The position numbers were made by a program, and so were the translations under genes. Shown in pieces: positions 41,728 to 50,504 of a stretch of 64,000 bases of DNA; the stretch's first letter is position 1, and each line of letters begins with the position of its first letter. The stretch lies in assembly GCF_927798175.1 (NCBI RefSeq), contig NZ_CAKMMP010000015.1, positions 124,001 to 188,000 on the forward strand, in the 5' to 3' direction. The DNA comes from Paenibacillus sp. JJ-223. GTDB taxonomy: Bacteria > Bacillota > Bacilli > Paenibacillales > Paenibacillaceae. A model generated the notes under the pieces. The model saw nothing but the letters and a program-made list of their open reading frames with translations, was not told where the DNA came from and searched no databases.

Positions 41728-42437
41728 GCCTGCACCTGGGTATCAAGCTTGTATCCCACCCCGAATACCGTTTCGATGATTGAAGCAGCCGCGTGGCCTT
41801 GATCCAGCTTTTTTCGGATGCGCTGCACATGGATGTCCACCGTGCGGGTATCCCCGGCAAATTCGAATCCCCACACTTTGTCCAGCAGCTCGGAACGGGT
41901 AAACACCTTGCGGTTATGTTCCACAAGAAACATCAGCAGGTCGTACTCCTTGTTGGTCAGCAGCACGCGTTCGCCGTCCTTCCACACTTCGCGCTCGTCC
42001 CGGTAAATTTCGATATGCCTGCCAAGGCGCGTCGCCTCGCGGACAGGCTGTTCCATCGTCTCGCCGATGAGCCCGATGCGGCGGAAAATGGCACGAATGC
42101 GCGCCACAACCTCGCGAATGTCGAACGGCTTCGTGATATAATCGTCTGCCCCAAGCTCCATGCCGAGCACCTTGTCCAGCATGTCCGACTTGGCCGTAAT
42201 CATGATGACCGGCGTCCGGGTCGTCACGGACAAATGCCTGCATATATCGAATCCGCTCATGTCCGGCAGCATCAGGTCCAGCAATACCAGGTCCGGCTGG
42301 TGCTGTTCCAGTTGTGAAAGTCCGCCTCTGCCGGTCGCCGCTTCATGAATCTCGAAACCTTCCTTGCGCAGCGAATACGATAAAATGTCGCGAATGCCCT
42401 CCTCGTCTTCAATGATCAAAATCCGTTTAGGTCTCAT
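41724..42437 (-). CDS. OmpR/PhoB family response regulator
   Basis: 237 residues. Receiver domain with acidic E10-D11, phosphoacceptor D54 (V-L-L-D-L-M-L-P-D), T/S and K (I-T-A-K) switch residues. The C-terminal winged helix ends R-T-V-D-I-H-V-Q-R-I-R-K-K-L and G-V-G-Y-K-L. First gene of the three-gene operon with kinase and propeller protein. Divergent from the ECF sigma gene across 253 bp. Confidence 0.95.
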   Translation of the reverse strand: MRPKRILIIEDEEGIRDILSYSLRKEGFEIHEAATGRGGLSQLEQHQPDLVLLDLMLPDMSGFDICRHLSVTTRTPVIMITAKSDMLDKVLGMELGADDYITKPFDIREVVARIRAIFRRIGLIGETMEQPVREATRLGRHIEIYRDEREVWKDGERVLLTNKEYDLLMFLVEHNRKVFTRSELLDKVWGFEFAGDTRTVDIHVQRIRKKLDQGHAAASIIETVFGVGYKLDTQVQA

Positions 42438-42690
42438 ATGCTTTCGGAATCTCCCTGTCTATTTATCGTCTGCCCCGATTCGGGCCTCAACCCTAACCAT
42501 GCTGCGGTGAAACGTTCCTTTTCACCCAGCTTCTTCTTTTATTCTGTCGCCAGTTCCCAAACTTGACCAGCCCCATCGCGCAAATGTTACAACTACGATA
42601 CAACCTCGTTCTTTTTGGAAACATGGTGCCGATATAATGGATTTCAACTGCAAGGCACGGCCAAGAACATACACCAGAGGAGAGCGCCCC

Positions 42691-43167
42691 ATGAATCCAA
42701 TCGACATCAGCCACGTCTATCTTCAATATAAATCCGAAATCGTTCATTATCTATACAACCTCTTGAAACATCCGCAAGATGCGGAGGATGCCGCCCAGGA
42801 ATGTTTCATCCGGCTGCTGCAAAGCAAGGCCGACGTTCCCGAGGATCGAATCCTCTATTATCTAAAAAGAATTGCCCGCAATCTCGCCATGGATACCTTC
42901 CGCAAGCGTACCCGGACGCACAGACGCGACAGCAAGCTGGATATGCCTACCTATCATTGTGATACATACGGGCTTGAAATCGACGATGGCGTCGATGAAC
43001 TGGTCTCTTTTGTCACCAACACGGAGCATCGCGAAATATTGAAATTACGCCTGATTCACGGTTTCTCGGTTAAAGAGACAGCACAGTTGGTAAACCGGAG
43101 TGAGGGCATGATCAAATCTTCGGTCTTTCACGCCGTCAACCGGATCCGCGCCAAGATCATCTCCTAG
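42691..43167 (+). CDS. ECF-type RNA polymerase sigma factor
   Basis: 158 residues from the ATG at 42691, with GAGGAG 8 nt upstream; the frame extends to 42637 without a ribosome site. Region 2 (L-L-K-H-P-Q-D-A-E-D-A-A-Q-E-C-F-I-R-L-L, then R-N-L-A-M-D-T-F-R-K-R) and region 4 (L-K-L-R-L-I-H-G-F-S-V-K-E-T-A-Q-L-V-N-R-S-E-G-M-I-K-S) are present. No anti-sigma factor follows. It sits between the divergent two-component operon and a gene-free 417 bp stretch (43168-43584) in which I see no clear promoter or terminator. Confidence 0.9.
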   Translation: MNPIDISHVYLQYKSEIVHYLYNLLKHPQDAEDAAQECFIRLLQSKADVPEDRILYYLKRIARNLAMDTFRKRTRTHRRDSKLDMPTYHCDTYGLEIDDGVDELVSFVTNTEHREILKLRLIHGFSVKETAQLVNRSEGMIKSSVFHAVNRIRAKIIS

Positions 43168-43584
43168 CGGTCCATTTTTACAAAAATCGTCATCTTGCAT
43201 CGCGGAAAAGCATTTTTCGCGTCGAGTCTTCCACTCAGGCTGCGGGAAACCAGGAAAAAGCGCCTATCCCTTGCAGCCCATATCTCCTCATTTTCGTATA
43301 ATCCAGACGGATAACGTCCCCCATTGGACCACAGGAATGCAATTCCAAAGAAACGCCCCATTCCGTGTATTTCTCTCATTCATTCCAATTTCCTTTGTTT
43401 TCTGCGATAATCCCTCCTATTTTCAATGGTGTACATGTCGCCATAGACGGCCCTTCAGTGGTTCATAAGACCTGTTTTAACAATTTATGACCATGTTTTT
43501 ACATATTGTTATGACGATGTGAGATTTTGGATGTTAAACTATGAACGGATTGTGGAATCCACTAATTTTTGGGAGGGATTTTGG

Positions 43585-46383
43585 TTGGCTAACTGGAAAA
43601 ATTGGAGAGGAAAAGGGGTAAAAGCGTTTCTGGCCGTATCCATGGCCTTGCCGCTTCAATTCGGATTATGGGATGCCAATGCATCGGTACATGCAGAGGG
43701 TCCGACCGACCCGGCTCCTTTCATTCAGGCCAAGGTTGTCAATGAAAATGCAGGTAAAAAGGTATTGTTCGACAATACCCATGCTCAAACGGCGGGCGCT
43801 GCGGACTGGGTTATTGACGGCGGTTTCTCCGATTTTGCCAATGGCCTTGCAAACGAAGGCTATGATGTCAAAGAACTGCGCAAATCGACGCCCATCACGT
43901 ATGACGATCTGAAGGATTATAACGTGTTCGTCGTCGCAGAGCCTAACATTCCATATAAAACATCGGAACAGGCAGCCATGAAGCAATACGTCGAAAACGG
44001 CGGCAGCATTTTCTTCATCGGCGACCATTACAATGCCGACCGCAACAAAAACCGCTGGGACGGTTCCGAAGCCATTAACGGTTACCGCCGCGGCGCATTC
44101 GGCAATCCAACCAAAGGCATGAGCGCCGAGGAAAGCAATTCGGAAGCCATGAAAGACGTGACCAGCACGGACTGGCTGTCCGAGAACTTCGGCGTCCGTT
44201 TCCGTTACAACGCGCTCGGCGACCTTAACGCGACGAACATCGTTCCTGCCGATCAGGCATTCGGCATTACGGAAGGCGTATCTGCAGTAGCGATGCACGC
44301 TGGGTCCACGCTTGCGATCACCGATCCGACGCAAGCCAAAGGGATCGTATACCTGCCGAAAACAAACGCAGCTTGGCCAAATGCGGTTGACCAAGGCGTT
44401 TACAACGGCGGCGGCGTTGAAGAAGGTCCTTACGTAGCCGTATCCAAACTTGGTGCAGGCAAAGCCGGCTTCATCGGTGACTCTTCCCCGGTTGAGGATG
44501 CTTCTCCGAAATATTTGCGCGAAGAAACCGGCGCACGCAAAACAACGTATGACGGCTTCAAAGAAGTGGACGATGCCGCGCTGCTCGTCAACATGGTAAA
44601 CTGGCTCGCTACGCAGGAAAGCTACACCAGTCTGACGCAGGTTCCCGGCCTGCAACTGGACAACCCTACGGCACTGCTGCCGTTCGAAACACCTGCCCTG
44701 TCCACGGAGCCTCAGGCAGAACCATGGGCCGCACCTGCTGCAGGATACAAATGGTATGACCGTTCCACCTTCAAACCAGGCTCGTACGGCGGACCTGCCT
44801 CCAGCGCAAACGCCACATACAGCTTCGTGAAGCAGGATACGCTGCCTAACGCAGAAGACTTCCAAATTCGCGTCGTCGTTGAAAACATGCCTGCCAATAC
44901 GACCGTATCCGGCTTCAGCGCAGGGATCTACCTGGCTGGCGGTACCCAAGTAGCCATGGTTCAGAACGAGAGCGGCACTTGGCCGACCTCCTATGGATAC
45001 AGCTCGGCCTTCAGCGTGACGTCCGATAGCAAAGGCCGTGCCATCAAGGATTTGAACGTGCGCATCAAACCGGGCACTTCCGGTGCAGCCAACCTGCGCC
45101 TGCGCCTGAACGGAAGCAACCTGATCACGAATGCCGTGACGATCGCCAACGTTCCGGCCGAACCGCTTCCGGGAGAAGAAGGACCGATCCCGGCACCAAT
45201 CAGCATCGCCGAAGCACGTGCCAAAGCCATCGGCTCCACGGTGACCGTGGAAGGCGTAATCACGACCGAGCCGGGCGCATTCGGCGGACAAGCCTTTTAC
45301 ATGCAGGATGAAACCGGCGGATTGTACGTCTTTCAAAGTGCCAGCGGATATCATGCAGGCGATGTCGTGAAAATTACTGCGGCATCGGCGCTGTATAATA
45401 CCGAGTTTGAATTGACCGATATCGTTGCCATCGAGAAAACGGGAACGGCTTCCATTCCCGCTCCAGTAGAGGCTCAAACGGTAACGGCAGACAATCAAGG
45501 GCAGCTGCTCGAACTGAAAGACGTGACGATTCAAAATATCGTCAGCGCCGCGCCTGCAGGCTCCTTTGAGTTTGACGCGGTAGCTGCAGACGGCACAAGC
45601 ACGCACATCCGCGTGGATACGCGCACCGGCGTAAGCCAGTCCTCCTTCCCTTATGCGGAAGGCGACAAAATTTCCATCACTGGCGTATCCGCTATTTTCA
45701 AAGATGTGTTCCAGTTGAAACCAAGAAGCCTGGACGATTTTGTTCCGGCTGAGCAAGAAGAACAGGAACCAACGACTCCAGCAGCGGGGGCACCGGGTAC
45801 ACCGGTGCTTTCCCACAACAATGGTCATGCCAACGGGCTGCTTGAAGGCACGTACACGGTCAGCATGAACCTGTGGTGGGGCGAGAACGCAACCAGCTAC
45901 AAGCTGTATGAAGACGGCGTGCTGATCGACACACAAAAGCTGACTTACAATGCACCGATGGCTCAATCTGCCGAAACGAAAATTCAAGGCAAATCCAACG
46001 GTACATATACGTATGTCGCTGAATTGACGAACGACAAAGGCACGACTCGCAGCCAAACGCTGACCGTGACCGTAGCCAATGCCGCTCCAGGCAAGGCCGT
46101 GCTTTCCCAGGACAATTGGGATGGAGATGGCAACTACAAAGTCAGCATGAACCTGTGGTGGGGAACCAATGCCACGGAATACCGTCTCTATGAAAACGAT
46201 GTGCTGATCGACACGCAAGCGCTGAATGCAGCAACGCCTTCTGCGCAAAGCGCGGTAACCGAACTGTCCGGACGCGCTCAAGGTACGTATACGTACCGTG
46301 CTGAGCTGGTGAATTCAGCCGGTGTGACAAGCACCGAAACGATTACGGTTCAAGTCACAAAAGCGTTGCCTTTGGCTAGCTAA
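43585..46383 (+). CDS. Secreted multidomain protein: GATase-like domain, OB-fold domain, two ChiA-N-like domains
   Basis: 932 residues from a TTG start at 43585 with GGGAGGG 7 nt upstream; an ATG-led frame from 43519 lacks a ribosome site and would bury the signal peptide. The signal is K-rich then A-F-L-A-V-S-M-A-L-P-L, cleavage near N-A-S-V-H-A. Residues ~40-340 resemble a glutamine-amidotransferase-like/DUF4350 fold (V-L-F-D-N-T-H-A-Q, G-G-S-I-F-F-I-G-D-H). About 540-740 is a YhcR-type OB fold (G-S-T-V-T-V-E-G-V-I-T-T, F-Y-M-Q-D-E-T-G-G-L-Y-V-F). The last 200 residues hold two Ig-like modules of the chitinase A N-terminal kind (M-N-L-W-W-G-x-N-A-T). Possibly an extracellular nucleic acid or polysaccharide binding enzyme. 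Confidence 0.75.
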   Translation: MANWKNWRGKGVKAFLAVSMALPLQFGLWDANASVHAEGPTDPAPFIQAKVVNENAGKKVLFDNTHAQTAGAADWVIDGGFSDFANGLANEGYDVKELRKSTPITYDDLKDYNVFVVAEPNIPYKTSEQAAMKQYVENGGSIFFIGDHYNADRNKNRWDGSEAINGYRRGAFGNPTKGMSAEESNSEAMKDVTSTDWLSENFGVRFRYNALGDLNATNIVPADQAFGITEGVSAVAMHAGSTLAITDPTQAKGIVYLPKTNAAWPNAVDQGVYNGGGVEEGPYVAVSKLGAGKAGFIGDSSPVEDASPKYLREETGARKTTYDGFKEVDDAALLVNMVNWLATQESYTSLTQVPGLQLDNPTALLPFETPALSTEPQAEPWAAPAAGYKWYDRSTFKPGSYGGPASSANATYSFVKQDTLPNAEDFQIRVVVENMPANTTVSGFSAGIYLAGGTQVAMVQNESGTWPTSYGYSSAFSVTSDSKGRAIKDLNVRIKPGTSGAANLRLRLNGSNLITNAVTIANVPAEPLPGEEGPIPAPISIAEARAKAIGSTVTVEGVITTEPGAFGGQAFYMQDETGGLYVFQSASGYHAGDVVKITAASALYNTEFELTDIVAIEKTGTASIPAPVEAQTVTADNQGQLLELKDVTIQNIVSAAPAGSFEFDAVAADGTSTHIRVDTRTGVSQSSFPYAEGDKISITGVSAIFKDVFQLKPRSLDDFVPAEQEEQEPTTPAAGAPGTPVLSHNNGHANGLLEGTYTVSMNLWWGENATSYKLYEDGVLIDTQKLTYNAPMAQSAETKIQGKSNGTYTYVAELTNDKGTTRSQTLTVTVANAAPGKAVLSQDNWDGDGNYKVSMNLWWGTNATEYRLYENDVLIDTQALNAATPSAQSAVTELSGRAQGTYTYRAELVNSAGVTSTETITVQVTKALPLAS

Positions 46384-46491
46384 TTGCCTCTGGTAAAGAG
46401 AGCATTGGCGCATGCCCCTCGCATGAGAAGCCCACGTATTTGACGCTTCACCACGTGTTACGCCTCGCCTCCGCATGAAACGCCTCAACGC

Positions 46492-46544
46492 AAAAACCGA
46501 AACCGGACACGGCCTTATTGGCCAGTTCCCGTTTCGGTTTTTTT
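46492..46544 (+). terminator. Terminator of the secreted multidomain protein gene
   Basis: AAAAACCGAAAC pairs with GTTTCGGTTTTT; an inner GGCC/GGCC pair and trailing T run complete an intrinsic terminator about 110 nt after the stop. Confidence 0.9.
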
Positions 46545-46554
46545 CTCGTACCTG

Positions 46555-46737
46555 TAACGAACCTGACACACCTTATTCGGGATTATCAGGCCTTCTTGAA
46601 ATGGTAACGAACCTGAGGAGCGCTATTTCAGCCCAACCCATGTACCAAGACCCTGAAATCCACAAATAAGGTGTCTGAGATTCGTTAGCGCCGGAATCAG
46701 CTTGATATCGCCCGAATAAGACGTGTGATGTTCGTTA
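46555..46737. repeat. Dispersed intergenic element, copy C
   Basis: Forward motifs start at 46555 and 46605; inverted motifs occupy 46665-46687 and 46715-46737. Both intervals are 50 nt. It begins about 10 nt after a terminator and shares the right flank GCGCTCGCGG with copy A. The rest of the gap to 46891 shows no gene. Confidence 0.85.
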
Positions 46738-46891
46738 GCGCTCGCGGTTACCCGATCATCCGTAGACGTTGTTCCCCGTTCTCCCCTTTGCTCCCCATAC
46801 TCCGCCCTTTTCAACCAATTAACGCACACTATCATAAGTCCGATTTATAACCCAAACGCGTTGTCTCGACATCGGTCAATGAGGCGTGTCT

Positions 46892-47485
46892 TTAGCTGGC
46901 TGTTTGCTCCCAAAAAGGGGCCAACTGGACCGATATAACCTCTATAACTTCTTCAAACGTCGTTTCCACTGAGCGGTCTTGAGGGTTCCGGCTCCACTGC
47001 AAAGCCGATCCGAATATGCCCCAACTGATAACGAGTGCCATAGCTTCCAATTTTTCTTGCGAAAAGCTCTGTGTGTCCACTTCATTTATCCGTTTAAGCA
47101 GGAGTCGATGAAGATCCTGATGCATGATATTTTCAAACATCGCTTCAAACTGCTTGTCTCCCGGCGTACTACATTGATGAAACCGCAAAAGAAAATCGAG
47201 TATGGTTTGAATAAGGATTCGCAAATTGCCCGCATTGCAACTTGTTCCTTCCGGCAATCTATCCCTTATAGTCTTCTGGAACTTTTCCGTCATCCAATAT
47301 TCAAGAAAATCATATTTATCCTGAAAATGCGCATAAAACGTTGTTCGATTTACGGTTGCTTGTTTCGTGATATCGTGCACAGAAATGGAATAGACGTTTC
47401 TCTTTTTCTCAACCAAATCGTTAAAAGCCTGCACGAACAATTGACGGGTTCTTTTAACACGCGGATCCTCGGGATTTACCGACAT
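46892..47485 (-). CDS. TetR family transcriptional regulator
   Basis: 197 residues from the ATG at 47485, preceded by AAAGAGGGG; the frame extends to 47578 without a ribosome site. N-terminal HTH (S-V-H-D-I-T-K-Q-A-T-V-N-R-T-T-F-Y-A-H-F-Q-D-K-Y-D-F). The C-terminal part resembles the TetR_C family often seen in Bacillota (D-L-H-R-L-L-L-K-R). It is divergent from an NAD(P)-binding oxidoreductase gene across 239 bp, with an inverted repeat between them, so it likely represses that gene and itself. Confidence 0.88.
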   Translation of the reverse strand: MSVNPEDPRVKRTRQLFVQAFNDLVEKKRNVYSISVHDITKQATVNRTTFYAHFQDKYDFLEYWMTEKFQKTIRDRLPEGTSCNAGNLRILIQTILDFLLRFHQCSTPGDKQFEAMFENIMHQDLHRLLLKRINEVDTQSFSQEKLEAMALVISWGIFGSALQWSRNPQDRSVETTFEEVIEVISVQLAPFWEQTAS

Positions 47486-47611
47486 CTTATCCCCTCTTTC
47501 TCTTGAACTCAAATAACAGACAAAAGGACAAAAATGTTGGGAACACAACACAAACAGCTTTTTGCAGGTTGTTTGCACGGGCTTATTCCTTTTATCTTTT
47601 ACTTAAGAGGT

Positions 47612-47636
47612 TGTTCAAAAAGTCACTTTTTTGAAC
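47612..47636. promoter_or_regulatory. Inverted repeat between TetR and oxidoreductase genes
   Basis: TGTTCAAAAA and TTTTTGAACA, 10-bp perfect arms around 5 nt. A plausible TetR operator; sequences reading GGTTGTTCAAAAAGTC also occur at ends of some insertion sequences, so a relic is possible. Confidence 0.4.
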
Positions 47637-47724
47637 ATGCACTTATACGATTATGATTGCACAAACCAAATCGTATAACAAGAAAATCTCTATCTGAATT
47701 GCGAACGAAAGGATGAGTGCATAA

Positions 47725-48579
47725 ATGATTGTTGTTACTGGAGCGAATGGAAAATTAGGTCGGAATGTCGTAGAAGAACTTCTCAAGCGTGTTCCAGCCG
47801 GGGATATTGGTGTGAGTGTCCGTGATGTGAACACGGTACAAGATCTAAAAGAACGCGGAGTTCGTGTTCGGCAAGGAAATTTCGATGATTCCGAGAGTCT
47901 TCTTCACGCCTTTGAGGGAGCGTCTCAAGTTCTTATGATCTCGTCCCACTCCTTGGGGGAAGCTGCTGTTCGTCAGCATCATACCGCAATCGACTCGGCA
48001 AAGAAAGCTGGTGTTAGTCGACTGTTGTATACTAGCCAAATGTTTTCATCTGCAACGTCGCATTTTCCTCCCATGGACGTTCATGCTGCTACAGAAGAGA
48101 TGCTAAAATCTTCAGGACTGGCTTTTACGTCGCTGCGAAACGGCTTTTATGCCGCATCAGCAATCATGTGGATGGGTGATGCCTTGAAAACAGGGGAATT
48201 GATTGCTTCGGAAGATGGTCCTGTTGCCTGGACCACCCATTCCGACCTGGCTGAAGCCACAGCGGTAATCCTGACAGAGCAGAGATATGAAGGAATAACT
48301 CCCCACCTTACGGCTTCCGAAGCGATTGACATGGATCGAATCGCAGCGATTGCTTCCAAGGTCTTGGATCGACCGATTCGGCGAATGGTCGTGTCGGATG
48401 ATGAATATCGGAACCACTTGGTATCCCGAGGACTGCCGGAAGTGATGGTCGGCATGCTTACGGGGATGTTTCAGGCAAGTCGACAGGGAGATTTCTCGCA
48501 AACCGATCCCACTTTGGAAAACCTGATTGGAAGATCGCCGGTGAGTTTTACGGATTTTTTGAAAGACTCGATTTCGTAA
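47725..48579 (+). CDS. NAD(P)-binding oxidoreductase, NmrA/quinone oxidoreductase 2-like SDR
   Basis: 284 residues. The nucleotide-binding motif V-T-G-A-N-G-K-L-G starts at residue 4. V-R-Q-G-N-F-D-D and the later S-L-R-N-G-F-Y pattern are those of atypical short-chain dehydrogenases of the NmrA/QorB (YtfG) group. No classical Y-x-x-x-K catalytic pair is clear. These proteins reduce quinones or sense the NADP state. Cytoplasmic, single gene, divergent from TetR. Confidence 0.88.
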   Translation: MIVVTGANGKLGRNVVEELLKRVPAGDIGVSVRDVNTVQDLKERGVRVRQGNFDDSESLLHAFEGASQVLMISSHSLGEAAVRQHHTAIDSAKKAGVSRLLYTSQMFSSATSHFPPMDVHAATEEMLKSSGLAFTSLRNGFYAASAIMWMGDALKTGELIASEDGPVAWTTHSDLAEATAVILTEQRYEGITPHLTASEAIDMDRIAAIASKVLDRPIRRMVVSDDEYRNHLVSRGLPEVMVGMLTGMFQASRQGDFSQTDPTLENLIGRSPVSFTDFLKDSIS

Positions 48580-48707
48580 TAACACCTTAACACTGACTGT
48601 TTGGAAAAAAAGTGATGAGCACCTGGATGCTATAGCAGGAACAATGAACAATCATTCGAACACAGCCCTCAACTTAATGACAATGTGTGAGTTGTTGATA
48701 CTTATAT

Positions 48708-48762
48708 AAAAAGGAGTGCAGTTGCCACGGCCATGTTTATTGACCGACGTAACTGCACTCCT
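48708..48762 (-). terminator. Terminator of the phn operon
   Basis: AGGAGTGCAGTT pairs with AACTGCACTCCT (12 bp) around a longer loop with GGCC; on the minus strand TTTTTATAT follows. It lies 85 nt after the phnE stop. Confidence 0.8.
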
Positions 48763-48846
48763 GATTCCTTCATGTACTTTGCACGGAATCAAGCATAGCA
48801 CTGAACTATCGAACACTTCCATTAAACGCTTATTTTCGACCCTGAT

Positions 48847-49653
48847 TTACACCAGCTTCTTGCGAATGTAACCGGAAATCAGGTCAATGATCGTAATCAT
48901 CACGATGATGCCCAGCAAAATGATGCCGACGCGCGGCCAGTTCCGCGTGCTGAGCGCAAAGATCAGCGGCGTGCCGATTCCCCCTGCCCCAATGACGCCC
49001 AGAATGGTTGCGGAACGTACGTTGATCTCGAACCGGTACAACGTATAGTTGAGGAATCCAGGCAGCACCTGCGGCAGCACGGCAAACCACAGCTGCTGCA
49101 TGCGCGTGGCCCCGGAAGCGAGCAACGCTTCGGAAGGACCGTAATCGATATTTTCCACTTCGTCGGCAAACAGCTTGCCCAGCATCCCGATGGAATGCAG
49201 CCCGAGTGCAAGGACCCCCGCGAAAGAACCCGGTCCCACGGCCTTGATGAACAGCAAAGCCATGATGATTTCGGGAAAGGTGCGAATGAAGCTCAGGACC
49301 ATCTTGCCTGCCCCGGATATTGCACGAAAGCGGCTCATGTTTCTGGCGGACCAAAAAGCAAACGGAATGCACAGCACAGCCGAAATGACCGTTCCCAGAA
49401 TCGAGATCGCCAGCGTGTCGAGCAATCCTCGCAGCAAATCTTCACCTTCCGGCAAATAGACGAAATTCCAGTCCGGCGAGAAAATCCCGGCTATGATTGC
49501 CTTCATGATCTGGCCGGCCGTATCCTTGAGGCCGGTAAACGGTACACCTGCCAATGCCCAGGCATATACCAGGATCAACAGCAGCACGATGACCCAGCGA
49601 AGCGGGTTCTTTCGTGGTTTGCGCCGGATGGCGCTTGTTTCATTTTTCATCAT
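48847..49653 (-). CDS. phnE: Phosphonate-type ABC importer permease
   Basis: 268 residues, six helices. PhnE motifs: R-T-F-P-E-I-I-M-A-L-L-F, A-L-G-L-H-S-I-G-M-L-G-K-L and E-I-N-V-R-S-A-T-I-L-G-V-I-G-A-G-G-I-G. It overlaps the preceding permease by 4 nt. Two phnE genes in one operon are common in Bacillota, as subunits of a heterodimer. The operon has no C-P lyase genes, so the substrate may be phosphonate, phosphite or another phosphorus compound. Confidence 0.92.
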   Translation of the reverse strand: MMKNETSAIRRKPRKNPLRWVIVLLLILVYAWALAGVPFTGLKDTAGQIMKAIIAGIFSPDWNFVYLPEGEDLLRGLLDTLAISILGTVISAVLCIPFAFWSARNMSRFRAISGAGKMVLSFIRTFPEIIMALLFIKAVGPGSFAGVLALGLHSIGMLGKLFADEVENIDYGPSEALLASGATRMQQLWFAVLPQVLPGFLNYTLYRFEINVRSATILGVIGAGGIGTPLIFALSTRNWPRVGIILLGIIVMITIIDLISGYIRKKLV

Positions 49654-50504
49654 AGCAACTTCTCCCGCAGCTTAGTACTTACATAATCGATGATGAGGAC
49701 GATCGCAAGGGTAAACAGAATGATCACGCTCGTTTTGTCATACTCCAGGAATCCAAGCGTTGCCTCATAATAAAGTCCGATGCCTCCTGCGCCTACCAGT
49801 CCAAGGATAGCCGCCGCGCGCACATTGATCTCAAAGGCATACAGGACATAGGAAGTAAACTGGGCAGCCAGCTGTGGCACGACCCCATACACGATGAGCT
49901 GGATCCGGTTCATGCCGACGGCGGTCATCGCTTCCAGCGGTCCTTTATCGATCGTTTCCAGCGTTTCGTAAGTCAGCTTCGCGATCAGTCCGACCGAGAA
50001 CACGGCAAGGGCCAAAATACCGGGGATCGGTCCCAGACCGAACACCGCGACGAACAGCGCGGCCAAGAGCAGGTCAGGCACGGTACGAATCAGGTTCAGC
50101 ACGAAACGGGCCGGATAATAAATCCAGCGGCTCGGCATCAGGTTCCCCGCACAAATGATCGATACCGGAATCGCAATGATGGCACCGATGGTGGTGCCGA
50201 TCAAAGCCATGCGAATCGTTTCCAGCATGCCCTGCACAATGTTGTCGAAGTAGGTCCAGCGTGGCGGAAACATTTCCTTCAGCAGATCCCACATATTAGG
50301 AAACCCTTCGATGAGTTCACTAAAGCTGGCATCGGTTTGTTTGGCACTGGCCCACAATAACAGCAAAATGATGATTACGGTGAGCAGATGTTTGGTGCGC
50401 CCCGGCGGTTTGGGGCGGTTGACAACCTGATTAGGTCCCAAACCCGGCTCCTTTCCCGCTCCTGTCCGTGGTTGGTGAAGTGAAGCGTTGGCCTGCCCCT
50501 TCAT
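49650..50504 (-). CDS. phnE: Phosphonate-type ABC importer permease
   Basis: 284 residues. A hydrophilic N-terminal tail of ~35 residues precedes the first helix. R-T-V-P-D-L-L-L-A-A-L-F, A-L-A-V-F-S-V-G-L-I-A-K-L and E-I-N-V-R-A-A-A-I-L-G-L-V-G-A-G-G-I-G are the PhnE motifs. Start overlaps the phnC stop by 4 nt and the stop overlaps the next permease, so all three are coupled. Confidence 0.92.
   Translation of the reverse strand: MKGQANASLHQPRTGAGKEPGLGPNQVVNRPKPPGRTKHLLTVIIILLLLWASAKQTDASFSELIEGFPNMWDLLKEMFPPRWTYFDNIVQGMLETIRMALIGTTIGAIIAIPVSIICAGNLMPSRWIYYPARFVLNLIRTVPDLLLAALFVAVFGLGPIPGILALAVFSVGLIAKLTYETLETIDKGPLEAMTAVGMNRIQLIVYGVVPQLAAQFTSYVLYAFEINVRAAAILGLVGAGGIGLYYEATLGFLEYDKTSVIILFTLAIVLIIDYVSTKLREKLL

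Noticed and set aside
43666..46281. 871-residue open frame on the minus strand
   Set aside because: Exact antisense shadow of the secreted multidomain protein; no ribosome site, no domain, cysteine/arginine-rich composition typical of shadow frames.
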